Origin: Prevotella sp.
Lineage (GTDB): Bacteria > Bacteroidota > Bacteroidia > Bacteroidales > Bacteroidaceae
Assembly: GCA_017618275.1 (NCBI GenBank)
Contig: JAFZUS010000028.1
Coordinates: forward strand, 16,513 to 80,512
Length of the DNA stretch: 64,000 nt
Direction of reading: 5' to 3'
Below are positions 43,602-51,480 of the stretch, in pieces. The first letter of the stretch is position 1, and the number at the start of each line of letters is the position of its first letter. A program made the translations under genes and the position numbers. Under the pieces are notes generated by a model. That model ran no database searches and was not told the origin of the DNA. It was given only the letters and a program-made list of their open reading frames with translations.

Positions 43602-43732
43602 GAGACCTACCCCTAACCCCTCCCAAGGGAGGGGAATAATTACATCATAAAACAGATATCAATTATGAACAAGAAAGATAATAGTAAAGCATATCACTCC
43701 TCCCCCTTGGGGGAGGTCGGAAGGGGGTCTCT
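43602..43732. repeat. GC-rich inverted-repeat element spanning a start codon
   Basis: The left arm (43602-43636, GAGACCTACCCCTAACCCC...) and right arm (43697-43732, ...GGAGGTCGGAAGGGGGTCTC) are complementary; each arm also holds its own small hairpin around CCCAAGGG or CCCTTGGG. The downstream gene starts inside it (43665), and the right arm encodes residues about 12-22 of that protein. A second element of this type is at 60674-60809. Confidence 0.75.
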
Positions 43733-45131
43733 GTCCCGTCGTGGGTTCCTGAAGGTGTTTGGAGCCGGAGCAGTGGGTACTGCCGCCATGTTGGCAGGTT
43801 GTAAGGAAGTCAACAAGGCCGGAGAACAGGCAGCAGAAGAATATAAGAACCAGGTGGAACCGCCTGTTGGTCAGATGACCTATCGCGAGAATCCCAAGAC
43901 CAAGGAGAAGGTTTCGCTCTTAGGCTATGGTATGATGCGTCTGCCGACGAAGGTGGACAATTCTGACGAGTTCGATCAGGAGATGATCAACAGACAGATT
44001 GACTATGCCCTGGAGCATGGCCTGAACTATATCGACACGTCGCCTGTGTATTGTCAGGGAAAGTCGGAACACTGTACGGGTGTCGCTCTCAGTCGTCATA
44101 AGCGCAGCGAGTATTTCATTGCCACGAAACTCTCCAACTTCAACCGTGACTACTGGACGTTTGAGAAATCGAAGGAGATGTACCTCAACTCGATGAAAGA
44201 ACTGCAGGTCGACTATATCGACTACTATCTGCTGCATGCCGTGGGTGGTGGTATGGATGAGTTCAATGGTCGCTATGTGGATAATGGCATCATGGATTTC
44301 CTGTTGAAAGAGCGTGAGGCAGGTCGCATCCGTAACCTCGGTTTCTCTTTCCATGGCTATCAGAGCGTGTTCGACGAGGTGCTTGCCATGCAGGACAAGT
44401 ATCACTGGGACTTTGTGCAGATAGAACTCAACTATCTTGACTGGGACTATGCCAATGAGATCAACGACCGTAACGTGGATGCCAGTTATCTCTATGCCGA
44501 ACTTCAGAAACGTGGTATTCCTGCTGTCATCATGGAACCATTGCTCGGAGGTCGTCTGACCAATTTGCCCCAGTACCTGATGACCGAACTGAAGAGTAAG
44601 GCTCCGGAGCGCAGTGTCGCCTCATGGGCCTTCCGCTATGCGGGAACACCGGAAGGGGTACTCACCGTACTCAGTGGTATGACTTATATGGAGCATCTGA
44701 AGGATAATCTGCTTTCTTATTGTCCGCTAACACCACTCACGGAGGAGGAGATGCGCTATCTCGACGGTGATATTGCCCACAGGATTGTGCGTTTGGAGAA
44801 TATTCCTTGTAATGACTGTAAGTACTGTATGCCCTGTCCCTACGGTATTGACATTCCCGCCATCTTCGTGCATTATAACAAGTGCAAGAACGAGGGCTCG
44901 TTGCCGATGGGGGTGGGCGATTCAGAGTATCGCAAGCACCGTCGCCAGTACCTGATTTCACTGGATCGTGCCGTGCCAAGGGACCGTCAGCCAGACCACT
45001 GCATCCAGTGTGGTCAGTGCGAGCCCCATTGTCCGCAGAACATCCGCATCCCTCGTGAACTCCGCAAGATTGACGAGATGATCGAAGAACTCAAGCGAGA
45101 CCCGGAGGGCAAGGGACTTGCCACCAAATAA
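43665..45131 (+). CDS. Tat-exported aldo/keto reductase lipoprotein with 4Fe-4S domain
   Basis: The 488-aa protein has the Tat motif SRRGFLKVFG at residues about 23-32 and a lipobox LAGC at about 44-47. It is expected to cross the membrane folded and to be lipid-anchored. The AKR barrel is shown by LGYGMMRLP, YIDTSPVYCQGKSE, FIATKL and LDYYLLHAVGGG-type segments. The C-terminal ferredoxin-like part has CNDCKYCMPCPYGIDIP and CIQCGQCEPHCPQNIRIP. The group is the predicted oxidoreductases of COG1453 type. Residues before the RR motif (SSPLGEVGRGS) come from a repeat element. It lies downstream of tatAC and of the polyferredoxin, its probable electron partner. Confidence 0.88.
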   Translation: MNKKDNSKAYHSSPLGEVGRGSLSRRGFLKVFGAGAVGTAAMLAGCKEVNKAGEQAAEEYKNQVEPPVGQMTYRENPKTKEKVSLLGYGMMRLPTKVDNSDEFDQEMINRQIDYALEHGLNYIDTSPVYCQGKSEHCTGVALSRHKRSEYFIATKLSNFNRDYWTFEKSKEMYLNSMKELQVDYIDYYLLHAVGGGMDEFNGRYVDNGIMDFLLKEREAGRIRNLGFSFHGYQSVFDEVLAMQDKYHWDFVQIELNYLDWDYANEINDRNVDASYLYAELQKRGIPAVIMEPLLGGRLTNLPQYLMTELKSKAPERSVASWAFRYAGTPEGVLTVLSGMTYMEHLKDNLLSYCPLTPLTEEEMRYLDGDIAHRIVRLENIPCNDCKYCMPCPYGIDIPAIFVHYNKCKNEGSLPMGVGDSEYRKHRRQYLISLDRAVPRDRQPDHCIQCGQCEPHCPQNIRIPRELRKIDEMIEELKRDPEGKGLATK

Positions 45132-45134
45132 TAA

Positions 45135-45166
45135 AAGAAGTGGTTGCCATTTGGCAACCACTTCTT
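45135..45166. terminator. Long perfect hairpin after the aldo/keto reductase gene
   Basis: AAGAAGTGGTTGCCA (45135-45149) pairs fully with TGGCAACCACTTCTT (45152-45166). The T run is short, so factor-independent termination is likely but not certain. It may also stop transcripts from the tRNA side. Confidence 0.75.
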
Positions 45167-45187
45167 GCTAAAAGCCTCTTGCTGTTG

Positions 45188-45260
45188 TCGGGATGAGGCG
45201 ACTCGAACGCCCGACCCCTACGTCCCGAACGTAGTGCGCTACCAACTGCGCTACATCCCG
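45188..45260 (-). tRNA. tRNA-Pro (anticodon CGG)
   Basis: The 73-nt cloverleaf is read on the minus strand. The acceptor stem is CGGGATG/CATCCCG, the D-arm GCGC-AGTTGGTA-GCGC, the anticodon stem CTACG/CGTAG with loop TTCGGGA (anticodon CGG), and the T-arm GGGCG-TTCGAGT-CGCCT. The discriminator is A and CCA is not encoded. Confidence 0.95.
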
Positions 45261-45302
45261 CAATTGCTTCAGTAATGAAGCGCAATTGGCTTTTAGCGGC
45301 TG

Positions 45303-45310
45303 CAAAGGTA
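45303..45310 (-). promoter_or_regulatory. -7 box of the tRNA-Pro gene
   Basis: TACCTTTG on the minus strand, about 43 bp before the mature tRNA 5' end. Confidence 0.65.
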
Positions 45311-45320
45311 CGAATTTTAG

Positions 45321-45347
45321 TTGAGAGTTGAGAGTTGAGAGTTGATA
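45321..45347. repeat. GAGAGTT tandem repeat
   Basis: GTTGAGA-type 7-bp units are repeated four times. The same unit family forms the arms of the insertion inside murF (57676-57778). Confidence 0.6.
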
Positions 45348-45369
45348 ATTTACTACACGTTGACGTTTT

Positions 45370-47442
45370 TTAACGATGCTGACGGTAGTATTTGCGGAAC
45401 TGATCGTACTCATCACATTTGCGGATATAGTCTTCCTCCGGCTGGTCACCTGTCAGTTCGTAGAGGGCCTGATAGGCACGGTACTGCGGGGCACTCGGAT
45501 TGTATTTATTTACATAATCAGCCTTATCAGAATCCCATACTTTGTCAGTCCACAGGTTCTTGTTGATTTCGCCATAGAATACAACGCCGTAGAGTTCACG
45601 GTAGCCCATGGCGAAGAGGGCCTTGCGCTTCAGGGCTGGATCGGATGACGTGGCTACTTTCTGAAGCATCTCTAAGGCCTTTTTGTCAAAGTCGACCTCA
45701 TTGACACTCACATTGTCGTAGATACCTTTGGCGCTGTGCAACAGCCACCAGCAGTCGCCGTGGATACTGGCCTGGGCATAGTAGACGGCGAGGTTATAGC
45801 AACGCTGGTCGTATGCTTTGCCTTTCAGGAGATTGAGTGAACCTTCCATCATCTGCATCTCTTTACAGAAGTCGAGTTTGATGTGCTTCCACCACTTTAG
45901 GTCTTTCTCCCAGAGTTCATTGGTGTTCACCCACTGGCGCTTCATCCATGGCTCCACGTCATAGTGGCGGACGATGGAATAGTAACGGTATTCGCTTCCG
46001 TAGTGGTTGTTATAAAAAGAGATGGGGATATCCTTCAGCCATTGGATGGCTTTGTCCCACTGACAGAGACGCATGTACTTCGTGCCGATAAGTTCGGAGA
46101 GCACGGTGTCGTTTTCGTGGAGGTTGGCCTTCAGGTATTTGTCGAGTTTGTTGTTGCCTGGGGTGTTGGTGTAGAAGAGGTATTTCTCGGTACTGCCCAC
46201 ATTGAGGGTATCGAGGTCGAAGCCGCTGCCTCCGCTTTTGAGGGCACGGCAGATGGCAGTAAGACGTATGGGGTTGGATCTGTAATGCGGCACGAGCACT
46301 TTGTTGGTGAGCCTGACCTCGACATCATCGAAGAAATCGTCGTTCACGGATTCTTTCTGCTTTTCCCTAAGCCAGACGAGTTCGTCGGCGATGTAGTCAT
46401 CGAGAGCCTCGCTGGGCTTGGCCTGGGCGGCAGTAATATAGAGCATCAGCACGTGAGCGTTGTCTTTCATACGGGCCGTACCATCGAGTTTGACGGCTTC
46501 GAGGATGTCGTTGGCGGCTTCCTTCTTGTTGCCGGCGAGGAACTCCAACCAGGCCTTGGCACTCTTCCACATGACGGGACAGTCGGTCTTGCCCTCGCGA
46601 ACCACCATCTCACAGAACTGCTGCATCTGCCAGGACTCCTGTTGGTTGATGTCGCGGATGAACTGCTTACCGATGGAACCTCCACCGCCCTCGACAGCAT
46701 CGGCAGCCTCCTGAGCATTGTTCACGAAATCCTTCAGCAACCAGGGCAGAGCCTTCGAGGTAGGGTTCTGCTTATAGAACTGGCTGATGGCGAGGTAGGA
46801 GCGCTTCTTGTAGAACTGTGTCATCAGACTCTCCTCGTCGTCCATCTCCGCAAAGAGTTCGGCAGCCTCGGCCTCACGACCTGTCTTGTAGAGGGCACCA
46901 GCATAGATGTTTTTCATCATATCCTTATAGACCGTCTCAATAAACTCGCTGGCGGTCTGTTCCCAGTAGGTGATGTTCTCTTGGTGCTGTCCCAGTATCA
47001 TGTTACAGCGCATATAGAGCAGGGCGTGCTGGGAGCGCAACTTGGTCTTGGTCTTGCCAAGGGCGTATGTGCGAACGACTTGCAAGGTACGCTTCTGACC
47101 GTCGAGGTCTTCCTTCGTGGGATAGTCCCACTCATATTGCTTGCGCTGTTCGATGTCGACACAGTCAAGATATTTCTGAAGGTTCTGTATATAACTGACC
47201 ATCAGGGCATCACCCTTCTGTTGGGCAGCCTTGATGACTTCGTCGGCATTGAACCAAAAATATTCCTCTGTTGAGCCGAGATAGGCCTTCCAGTTGTCGT
47301 TGCAGATCTTCTCCACGCGACTCTTGAAATTGTTGCCGACGAAGGGGCTGAACAGGTAATAGTTGTCTGTACCACCTCCGGCACAGGCAAGCATTGGCAG
47401 CGTCATGGCTGTCATCAGACTAATGATGATAAATCTCTTCAT
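45370..47442 (-). CDS. Large hypothetical lipoprotein, 690 aa
   Basis: The N-terminus MKRFIIISLMTAMTLPMLAC is a signal peptide with a lipobox (MLAC), so the protein is lipid-anchored, likely on the outer membrane. The rest is mostly alpha-helical with many paired-helix stretches (for example GALYKTGREAEAAELFAEM near 190 and ATSSDPALKRKALFAMGYREL near 600), which resembles TPR/SEL1-like solenoids without a clean consensus. No enzyme motif is seen. Its start overlaps the end of the upstream lipoprotein gene by 23 bp, so the two form an operon (48346 to 45370). Confidence 0.75.
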   Translation of the reverse strand: MKRFIIISLMTAMTLPMLACAGGGTDNYYLFSPFVGNNFKSRVEKICNDNWKAYLGSTEEYFWFNADEVIKAAQQKGDALMVSYIQNLQKYLDCVDIEQRKQYEWDYPTKEDLDGQKRTLQVVRTYALGKTKTKLRSQHALLYMRCNMILGQHQENITYWEQTASEFIETVYKDMMKNIYAGALYKTGREAEAAELFAEMDDEESLMTQFYKKRSYLAISQFYKQNPTSKALPWLLKDFVNNAQEAADAVEGGGGSIGKQFIRDINQQESWQMQQFCEMVVREGKTDCPVMWKSAKAWLEFLAGNKKEAANDILEAVKLDGTARMKDNAHVLMLYITAAQAKPSEALDDYIADELVWLREKQKESVNDDFFDDVEVRLTNKVLVPHYRSNPIRLTAICRALKSGGSGFDLDTLNVGSTEKYLFYTNTPGNNKLDKYLKANLHENDTVLSELIGTKYMRLCQWDKAIQWLKDIPISFYNNHYGSEYRYYSIVRHYDVEPWMKRQWVNTNELWEKDLKWWKHIKLDFCKEMQMMEGSLNLLKGKAYDQRCYNLAVYYAQASIHGDCWWLLHSAKGIYDNVSVNEVDFDKKALEMLQKVATSSDPALKRKALFAMGYRELYGVVFYGEINKNLWTDKVWDSDKADYVNKYNPSAPQYRAYQALYELTGDQPEEDYIRKCDEYDQFRKYYRQHR

Positions 47443-48346
47443 AGGTTTCTGGTTTATATCTGTTAATGTTTTCTTGGTCTAAATGATAGGTGATGATGGA
47501 ACGACTGAGGTCCTTGCGCTCTTTCTCCATCGCTTTCTTTACTTTAAGTATCTCTTCGGCCTCTACGGTATGTTCCACCCGTACGCCATAGATGTCCCGG
47601 ACCCAGTGGAAGACAGGATAGGCGGCAGCCAGTGGCAGGGGGTATTGGTCGAGCCGATTCAGGTAGGGATACACATCGCGATAGTCAAGGATAGGGTTGC
47701 GCTGCTCCCATTTGTTGGGGTCGCCGGTGTTGTAGATCATCAGCGCTCCGTAATCCACGGGCGGGGCTTCCATCGCCAGTTGGTGCAGGCGGATGGTGGT
47801 AGAGATTCTGGGCTTTTCAAGGTCTCTCCTAGGATATCCTAGGTTTTTCCTAGGTTCTCCTAGGTTCCAGGAGGCACTTACTTCTTTGAGGAATTCGTAG
47901 TAGATCTTGCGGCTCTTCGAGGTGTAGTCGCAGTCAATCTGGATTTCATGAACATTCCTGATATTATTCGTCTCATTCATCTGGAGAATGCGCTTGACGA
48001 GTTTCTCTGCCAGACCATCATGCTTCTGGTGCATGCAGTCCTCAGTGATATAGACAGTGGGGATGATCTCGATGCTGTCAGGCAGGGTGTCAGAGAAGGT
48101 GATGGTGGCATTAGGCTTGGGTTCACCCGACTCGCTCATTACCACGTCAAAATAACGGCAGTACACCTTATTAATATGATACTGCGCAAGAAAAGCCTGT
48201 TCTGTGGAGTCGAGCCGAAGGTCCGTGCGCCAATAATAGACGGCATTACCTTCTTCTAGCATTTTCTGACTTTTGTCTGTCTGACATCCTGCCATCAGCA
48301 GTGCGGTCAGCATAATGATATGGACAGCAATCCTATTCTTTTTCAT
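47420..48346 (-). CDS. Hypothetical lipoprotein, 308 aa
   Basis: Started at the ATG at 48346, the protein has a signal peptide with lipobox MAGC near residue 20. YYWRTDLRLDSTEQAFLAQY, VYCRYFDVV and IQIDCDYTSKSRKIYYEFLKEV suggest a TIM-barrel-like hydrolase fold; the pattern resembles proteins found next to large repeat lipoproteins in Bacteroidota, but I cannot name the family. Residues about 160-174 come from a CCTAGG tandem repeat. It overlaps the next lipoprotein gene by 23 bp. Confidence 0.7.
   Translation of the reverse strand: MKKNRIAVHIIMLTALLMAGCQTDKSQKMLEEGNAVYYWRTDLRLDSTEQAFLAQYHINKVYCRYFDVVMSESGEPKPNATITFSDTLPDSIEIIPTVYITEDCMHQKHDGLAEKLVKRILQMNETNNIRNVHEIQIDCDYTSKSRKIYYEFLKEVSASWNLGEPRKNLGYPRRDLEKPRISTTIRLHQLAMEAPPVDYGALMIYNTGDPNKWEQRNPILDYRDVYPYLNRLDQYPLPLAAAYPVFHWVRDIYGVRVEHTVEAEEILKVKKAMEKERKDLSRSIITYHLDQENINRYKPETYEEIYHH
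47826..47866. repeat. In-frame CCTAGG repeat
   Basis: CCTAGG occurs at 47828, 47838, 47849 and 47859 (spacing 10, 11, 10), so two turns of a 21-bp unit are present. They encode a Leu-Gly/Glu-Pro-Arg-rich segment in the 308-aa lipoprotein. Confidence 0.7.
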
Positions 48347-48360
48347 TTTATTATCTTTTG

Positions 48361-48368
48361 CAAAGGTA
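48361..48368 (-). promoter_or_regulatory. -7 box of the lipoprotein operon
   Basis: TACCTTTG on the minus strand, 15 bp before the ATG at 48346. Confidence 0.6.
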
Positions 48369-48461
48369 GCCCAAAATGCTGAAAGCACAAAATTTTTAGG
48401 TAATTTTTTTCGATTATATCATTTTTTCTGTTTTTTCCTTTTTTGTTTCAGTTTTTATTTT

Positions 48462-48469
48462 TACCTTTG
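48462..48469 (+). promoter_or_regulatory. -7 box of the caspase operon
   Basis: TACCTTTG, 32 bp before the ATG at 48501; the longer in-frame ORF from 48315 is therefore not translated. Confidence 0.65.
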
Positions 48470-48500
48470 CAAGCAGAACCAAGACTATATAATTAGGGCA

Positions 48501-50075
48501 ATGAAAATTGTAAAATCTATCTTTTTGGCAATGGCGGCTCTCTTCCCCGTTTACTGTTGGGCTCAAGACAGTAATATTGACACACATGTGGCTGTGAACG
48601 ACCTTGAAGACCCCAATACGTACGTTGTCATTATTTCTAACGAAAACTACCAGTTCGAAGAAAAGGTTCCATTTGCCCTCAACGATGGTCGGACGTTTGC
48701 ACTCTATTGTGAGAAGACATTAGGCATCAGTAGAAGCAACATTAAGTTTGTGCCAGATGCCACGATGGGTGTTATGAAACGAAATCTATCGTTGATGGAA
48801 AGTTTCATGAAGATGAAACAAGGTGAGGGACGGGCTATCCTCTATTATAGTGGTCACGGTATGCCTGACGAGGATTCGAAAAAGGCGTATCTGTTGCCAA
48901 TAGATGGATTCAGTACAGACCCCAGCACTGGAATGAGTACTGAAGACCTCTATCGGCAATTGGGAAACATGCCTTCGAAGGCAACTCTGGTGTTACTCGA
49001 CGCCTGTTTTAGTGGAGCCAAGCGTGATGGAGGTATGATGAAGTCTTCACGTGGTGTCGCCATCAAAGCAAAGGATACGCCACCAGTATCAGACAAGTTG
49101 GTTGTGTTCTCAGCAGCACAAGGCAATGAAACGGCCCATCCGTTGAAATCTACAGAACATGGAATGTTCACCTATTTTTTGTTGGAAGAACTTCAGAAAA
49201 CAGGTGGAGGAGTAACGTTGGGCGAACTGAGTGATTATGTCACACAGCATGTCTCAGAGGCAGCCCTGAGAGAAAACGAGAAGAGTCAGACACCCTCCTT
49301 GGTGGCTGGAGCGGGTAATAATGACTGGCGCAATTGGAAACTGACTGAAAATGCTGCCACCAAATATGTCAATTTTCCCAAAACTTTGGCATCTGTCAAT
49401 CAGCCAAAGACGAATGTGGAAAGTGTTGCCGCCACTGCTCCCCCCAAGCAACAGGCTACATTGGATATGTCGGCGGGAGGTGCTTTCTCACTTGCTGGCG
49501 TAACCGTGGAGATGGTACGCATAGACGAGGGTTCATTTATGATGGGATCGAAGGACCTAAACAGCGAGTTCAGTACTTTTAGCATGAATATGCCCGTTCA
49601 TCAGGTGGCGTTGAAGGCGTTCGCCATAGGAAAAACGGAGGTCAAGCAGTCTTTGTGGGAGGCTGTCATGGGAAGCAATCCATCAGCCAACAAGGGAGCA
49701 GACAAACCCGTAGAGAATGTGTCGTGGGATGATTGCCAAGAGTTCCTCCGGAAACTGAATAGTATGTGTGGCACCCAATTCCGTTTGCCTACTGAGGCAG
49801 AATGGGAATATGCTGCCATTTGTGGCAGTAATTATCCGGCGAGTGGACTCACGGACTTGACAGGTAGTGTAGATGAATGGTGCAACGACTACTATGCCCG
49901 TTACGCTCAGATGAATCAAAGCAATCCGAAAGGTCCTAGTATGGGATTTCAGCGTGTGGTCAGAGGTGGCGCAAACACGAGATTGTCCTCCAGGCAACGC
50001 ATCAGTCAAAGGGGACATCTGAAACCGCAAAATACCTCTCCAATGGTGGGACTCCGTTTAGTTCATGATCTATAG
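48501..50075 (+). CDS. Caspase-domain/FGE-sulfatase fusion, exported
   Basis: The 524-aa protein has a signal peptide (residues 1-21, ending CWAQ). Residues about 38-330 form a caspase (peptidase C14) p20-like domain with the dyad His119 in YYSGHG and Cys169 in LLDACFSG. Residues about 345-524 form a formylglycine-generating-enzyme (SUMF1) domain: VEMVRIDEGSFMMGS, IGKTEVKQSLWEAVMG, PVENVSWDDCQEFLRKLN, FRLPTEAEWEYA, RVVRGG and GLRLV. The FGE domain is somewhat short between EWEYA and LTGSVDEW. Its active-site cysteines are not clear, so it may be a binding domain. Export of a caspase-like protein points to a periplasmic or surface role. It is the first gene of a four-gene operon. Confidence 0.88.
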   Translation: MKIVKSIFLAMAALFPVYCWAQDSNIDTHVAVNDLEDPNTYVVIISNENYQFEEKVPFALNDGRTFALYCEKTLGISRSNIKFVPDATMGVMKRNLSLMESFMKMKQGEGRAILYYSGHGMPDEDSKKAYLLPIDGFSTDPSTGMSTEDLYRQLGNMPSKATLVLLDACFSGAKRDGGMMKSSRGVAIKAKDTPPVSDKLVVFSAAQGNETAHPLKSTEHGMFTYFLLEELQKTGGGVTLGELSDYVTQHVSEAALRENEKSQTPSLVAGAGNNDWRNWKLTENAATKYVNFPKTLASVNQPKTNVESVAATAPPKQQATLDMSAGGAFSLAGVTVEMVRIDEGSFMMGSKDLNSEFSTFSMNMPVHQVALKAFAIGKTEVKQSLWEAVMGSNPSANKGADKPVENVSWDDCQEFLRKLNSMCGTQFRLPTEAEWEYAAICGSNYPASGLTDLTGSVDEWCNDYYARYAQMNQSNPKGPSMGFQRVVRGGANTRLSSRQRISQRGHLKPQNTSPMVGLRLVHDL

Positions 50076-50108
50076 TCCAAATAATATAATTATCTAAAAC
50101 TTAAAAAA

Positions 50109-50927
50109 ATGAAGAAACTATTTGTATTAGCATCAATGCTTTTGATGACGCTTGTTGCAACTGCACAAGAGAAGACGGTTGTTTGTATTGATAATTTCAA
50201 GAACAATTCTTCAATGAGTGACATTACAGTGAAGAATCTTCGTAATGAGATTATGCAGGGTATCATTGCCAAGAAACGTCTGGATTTGAAAGATGTTACC
50301 ACGATGGGTAACCTCCCGACAGATAAGTCGGAATTGTTGAAGGCTCTTAAGAGTCAGGAGGTAGAGTACTTGATTGAGGGGACTTTAAATTCTATTGACC
50401 AGAAGAAACACTCTGATGGCAAGTCGTACATTGCGGAGATTAACTATACACTGACAATTATTGATACAGAAACGGGACTCACCAAGTCGTCGGATACTTA
50501 TAAAGACTCTTGGTATAGTGGCTCCACTGCTGATGAGTCTGTTTTGAAAGCCATTGAACAGGCAAGGAAACGAATGGCTAAGTTTGTTGATGACAAATTT
50601 AAAGTTGAGGCCATCATCAAGGCACTTGATCAAATCGACGAGAAGAAGGGGGCTGTCAAGACTTGCTATATTTCAATAGGAAGTGCCGCAGGTATTACAA
50701 AGGGACAGATCTTTGAGGTTTTCGCAAATGTGAAGATTGCCGGAGAGGATGTTGAGAAGAAGATAGGTGAGGTGAAGGCCAAAGAGGTGATGAGTCCTAC
50801 GTTGACCCTTTGTGATGTCAAGAATGGCGGTGAAGAAATCAAAAAGAATTTCGAAGGTGGTGTCACGATGACTGTAGTCAGTCGTGCTACCAAGGATGCC
50901 TTGGGATTGGGTGGCCTGTTTAAATAA
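50109..50927 (+). CDS. Exported CsgG/LpoB-like protein
   Basis: The 272-aa protein has a signal peptide (residues 1-19, ending ATAQ). The fold pattern TVVCIDNFKN..., LRNEIMQGIIAKKRLDLKDV, EVEYLIEGTLNSID, NYTLTIIDTETG and AIEQARKRMAKFVDDKF is that of CsgG/LpoB-type periplasmic proteins. A C-terminal segment ISIGSAAGITKGQIFEVF...IGEVKAKEV resembles the repeat found after such domains. No lipobox Cys is present. It follows the caspase gene by 33 bp and precedes the next gene by 3 bp. A role in an envelope complex is inferred. Confidence 0.7.
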   Translation: MKKLFVLASMLLMTLVATAQEKTVVCIDNFKNNSSMSDITVKNLRNEIMQGIIAKKRLDLKDVTTMGNLPTDKSELLKALKSQEVEYLIEGTLNSIDQKKHSDGKSYIAEINYTLTIIDTETGLTKSSDTYKDSWYSGSTADESVLKAIEQARKRMAKFVDDKFKVEAIIKALDQIDEKKGAVKTCYISIGSAAGITKGQIFEVFANVKIAGEDVEKKIGEVKAKEVMSPTLTLCDVKNGGEEIKKNFEGGVTMTVVSRATKDALGLGGLFK

Positions 50928-50930
50928 GTT

Positions 50931-51464
50931 ATGAACACGCGTTATATGATATTATCTGTTCTGTGCCTGTTGTCATTATTGTCGGCAGGTGCACAGAACA
51001 GTAGGGAAAAAGTCGAACTATTGGCCATAGAGGGAACCTTGGCTGTCTTTAGTTCAGAGGGATTTGCCGACAATAAGAAAGATGCCCTGGAAAACTCCAA
51101 GATGGCAGTACTGCGTAAGTTACTATACGATGGTGTTGAGGGCATCAATGACGGTATTCCCATTGCTACGTTGGATATAGAAACCAATCTGTGGCTAAAA
51201 GGTTTTTTCACGGGTAAGTATCCTGCATATAAGAATTTTACTGGTGATATTGAACTGGTTGGCGACTTTGATAATGCTCCCACAGGTGAAGTCCATTGTC
51301 AGTCGAATGTGATGATAAAATACAAATTACTAATGACACAAGCCCAGACCAATGGTGTGATGGCGAACGCAGGTGGTGGTATGTCTCAGCCTGCCGCTCC
51401 TGCAAATGTTTCGCAGGAACCTGCCAGTCAACCGAAGAAATCGTGGGGCAAACGAAATTTCTAA
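50931..51464 (+). CDS. Exported hypothetical protein, 177 aa
   Basis: The signal peptide spans residues 1-21 (LSVLCLLSLLSAGAQ). The mature part has EGTLAVFSSEGFADNKKDALENSKMAVLRKLLYDGVEGIND, an alpha/beta pattern like a small LPP20/SIMPL-like domain, and ends with a Pro/Ala/Gln-rich tail and a basic C-terminus (KKSWGKRNF). No family is assigned. It lies 3 bp after the CsgG-like gene and 16 bp before the coiled-coil lipoprotein gene. Confidence 0.7.
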   Translation: MNTRYMILSVLCLLSLLSAGAQNSREKVELLAIEGTLAVFSSEGFADNKKDALENSKMAVLRKLLYDGVEGINDGIPIATLDIETNLWLKGFFTGKYPAYKNFTGDIELVGDFDNAPTGEVHCQSNVMIKYKLLMTQAQTNGVMANAGGGMSQPAAPANVSQEPASQPKKSWGKRNF

Positions 51465-51480
51465 TAATAAGAAGAGAAAT

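Noticed and set aside
45964-47274. 436-aa open frame on the plus strand
   Set aside because: It lies fully antisense to the 690-aa lipoprotein gene, which has a signal peptide and operon context; the plus-strand frame has neither start context nor promoter.
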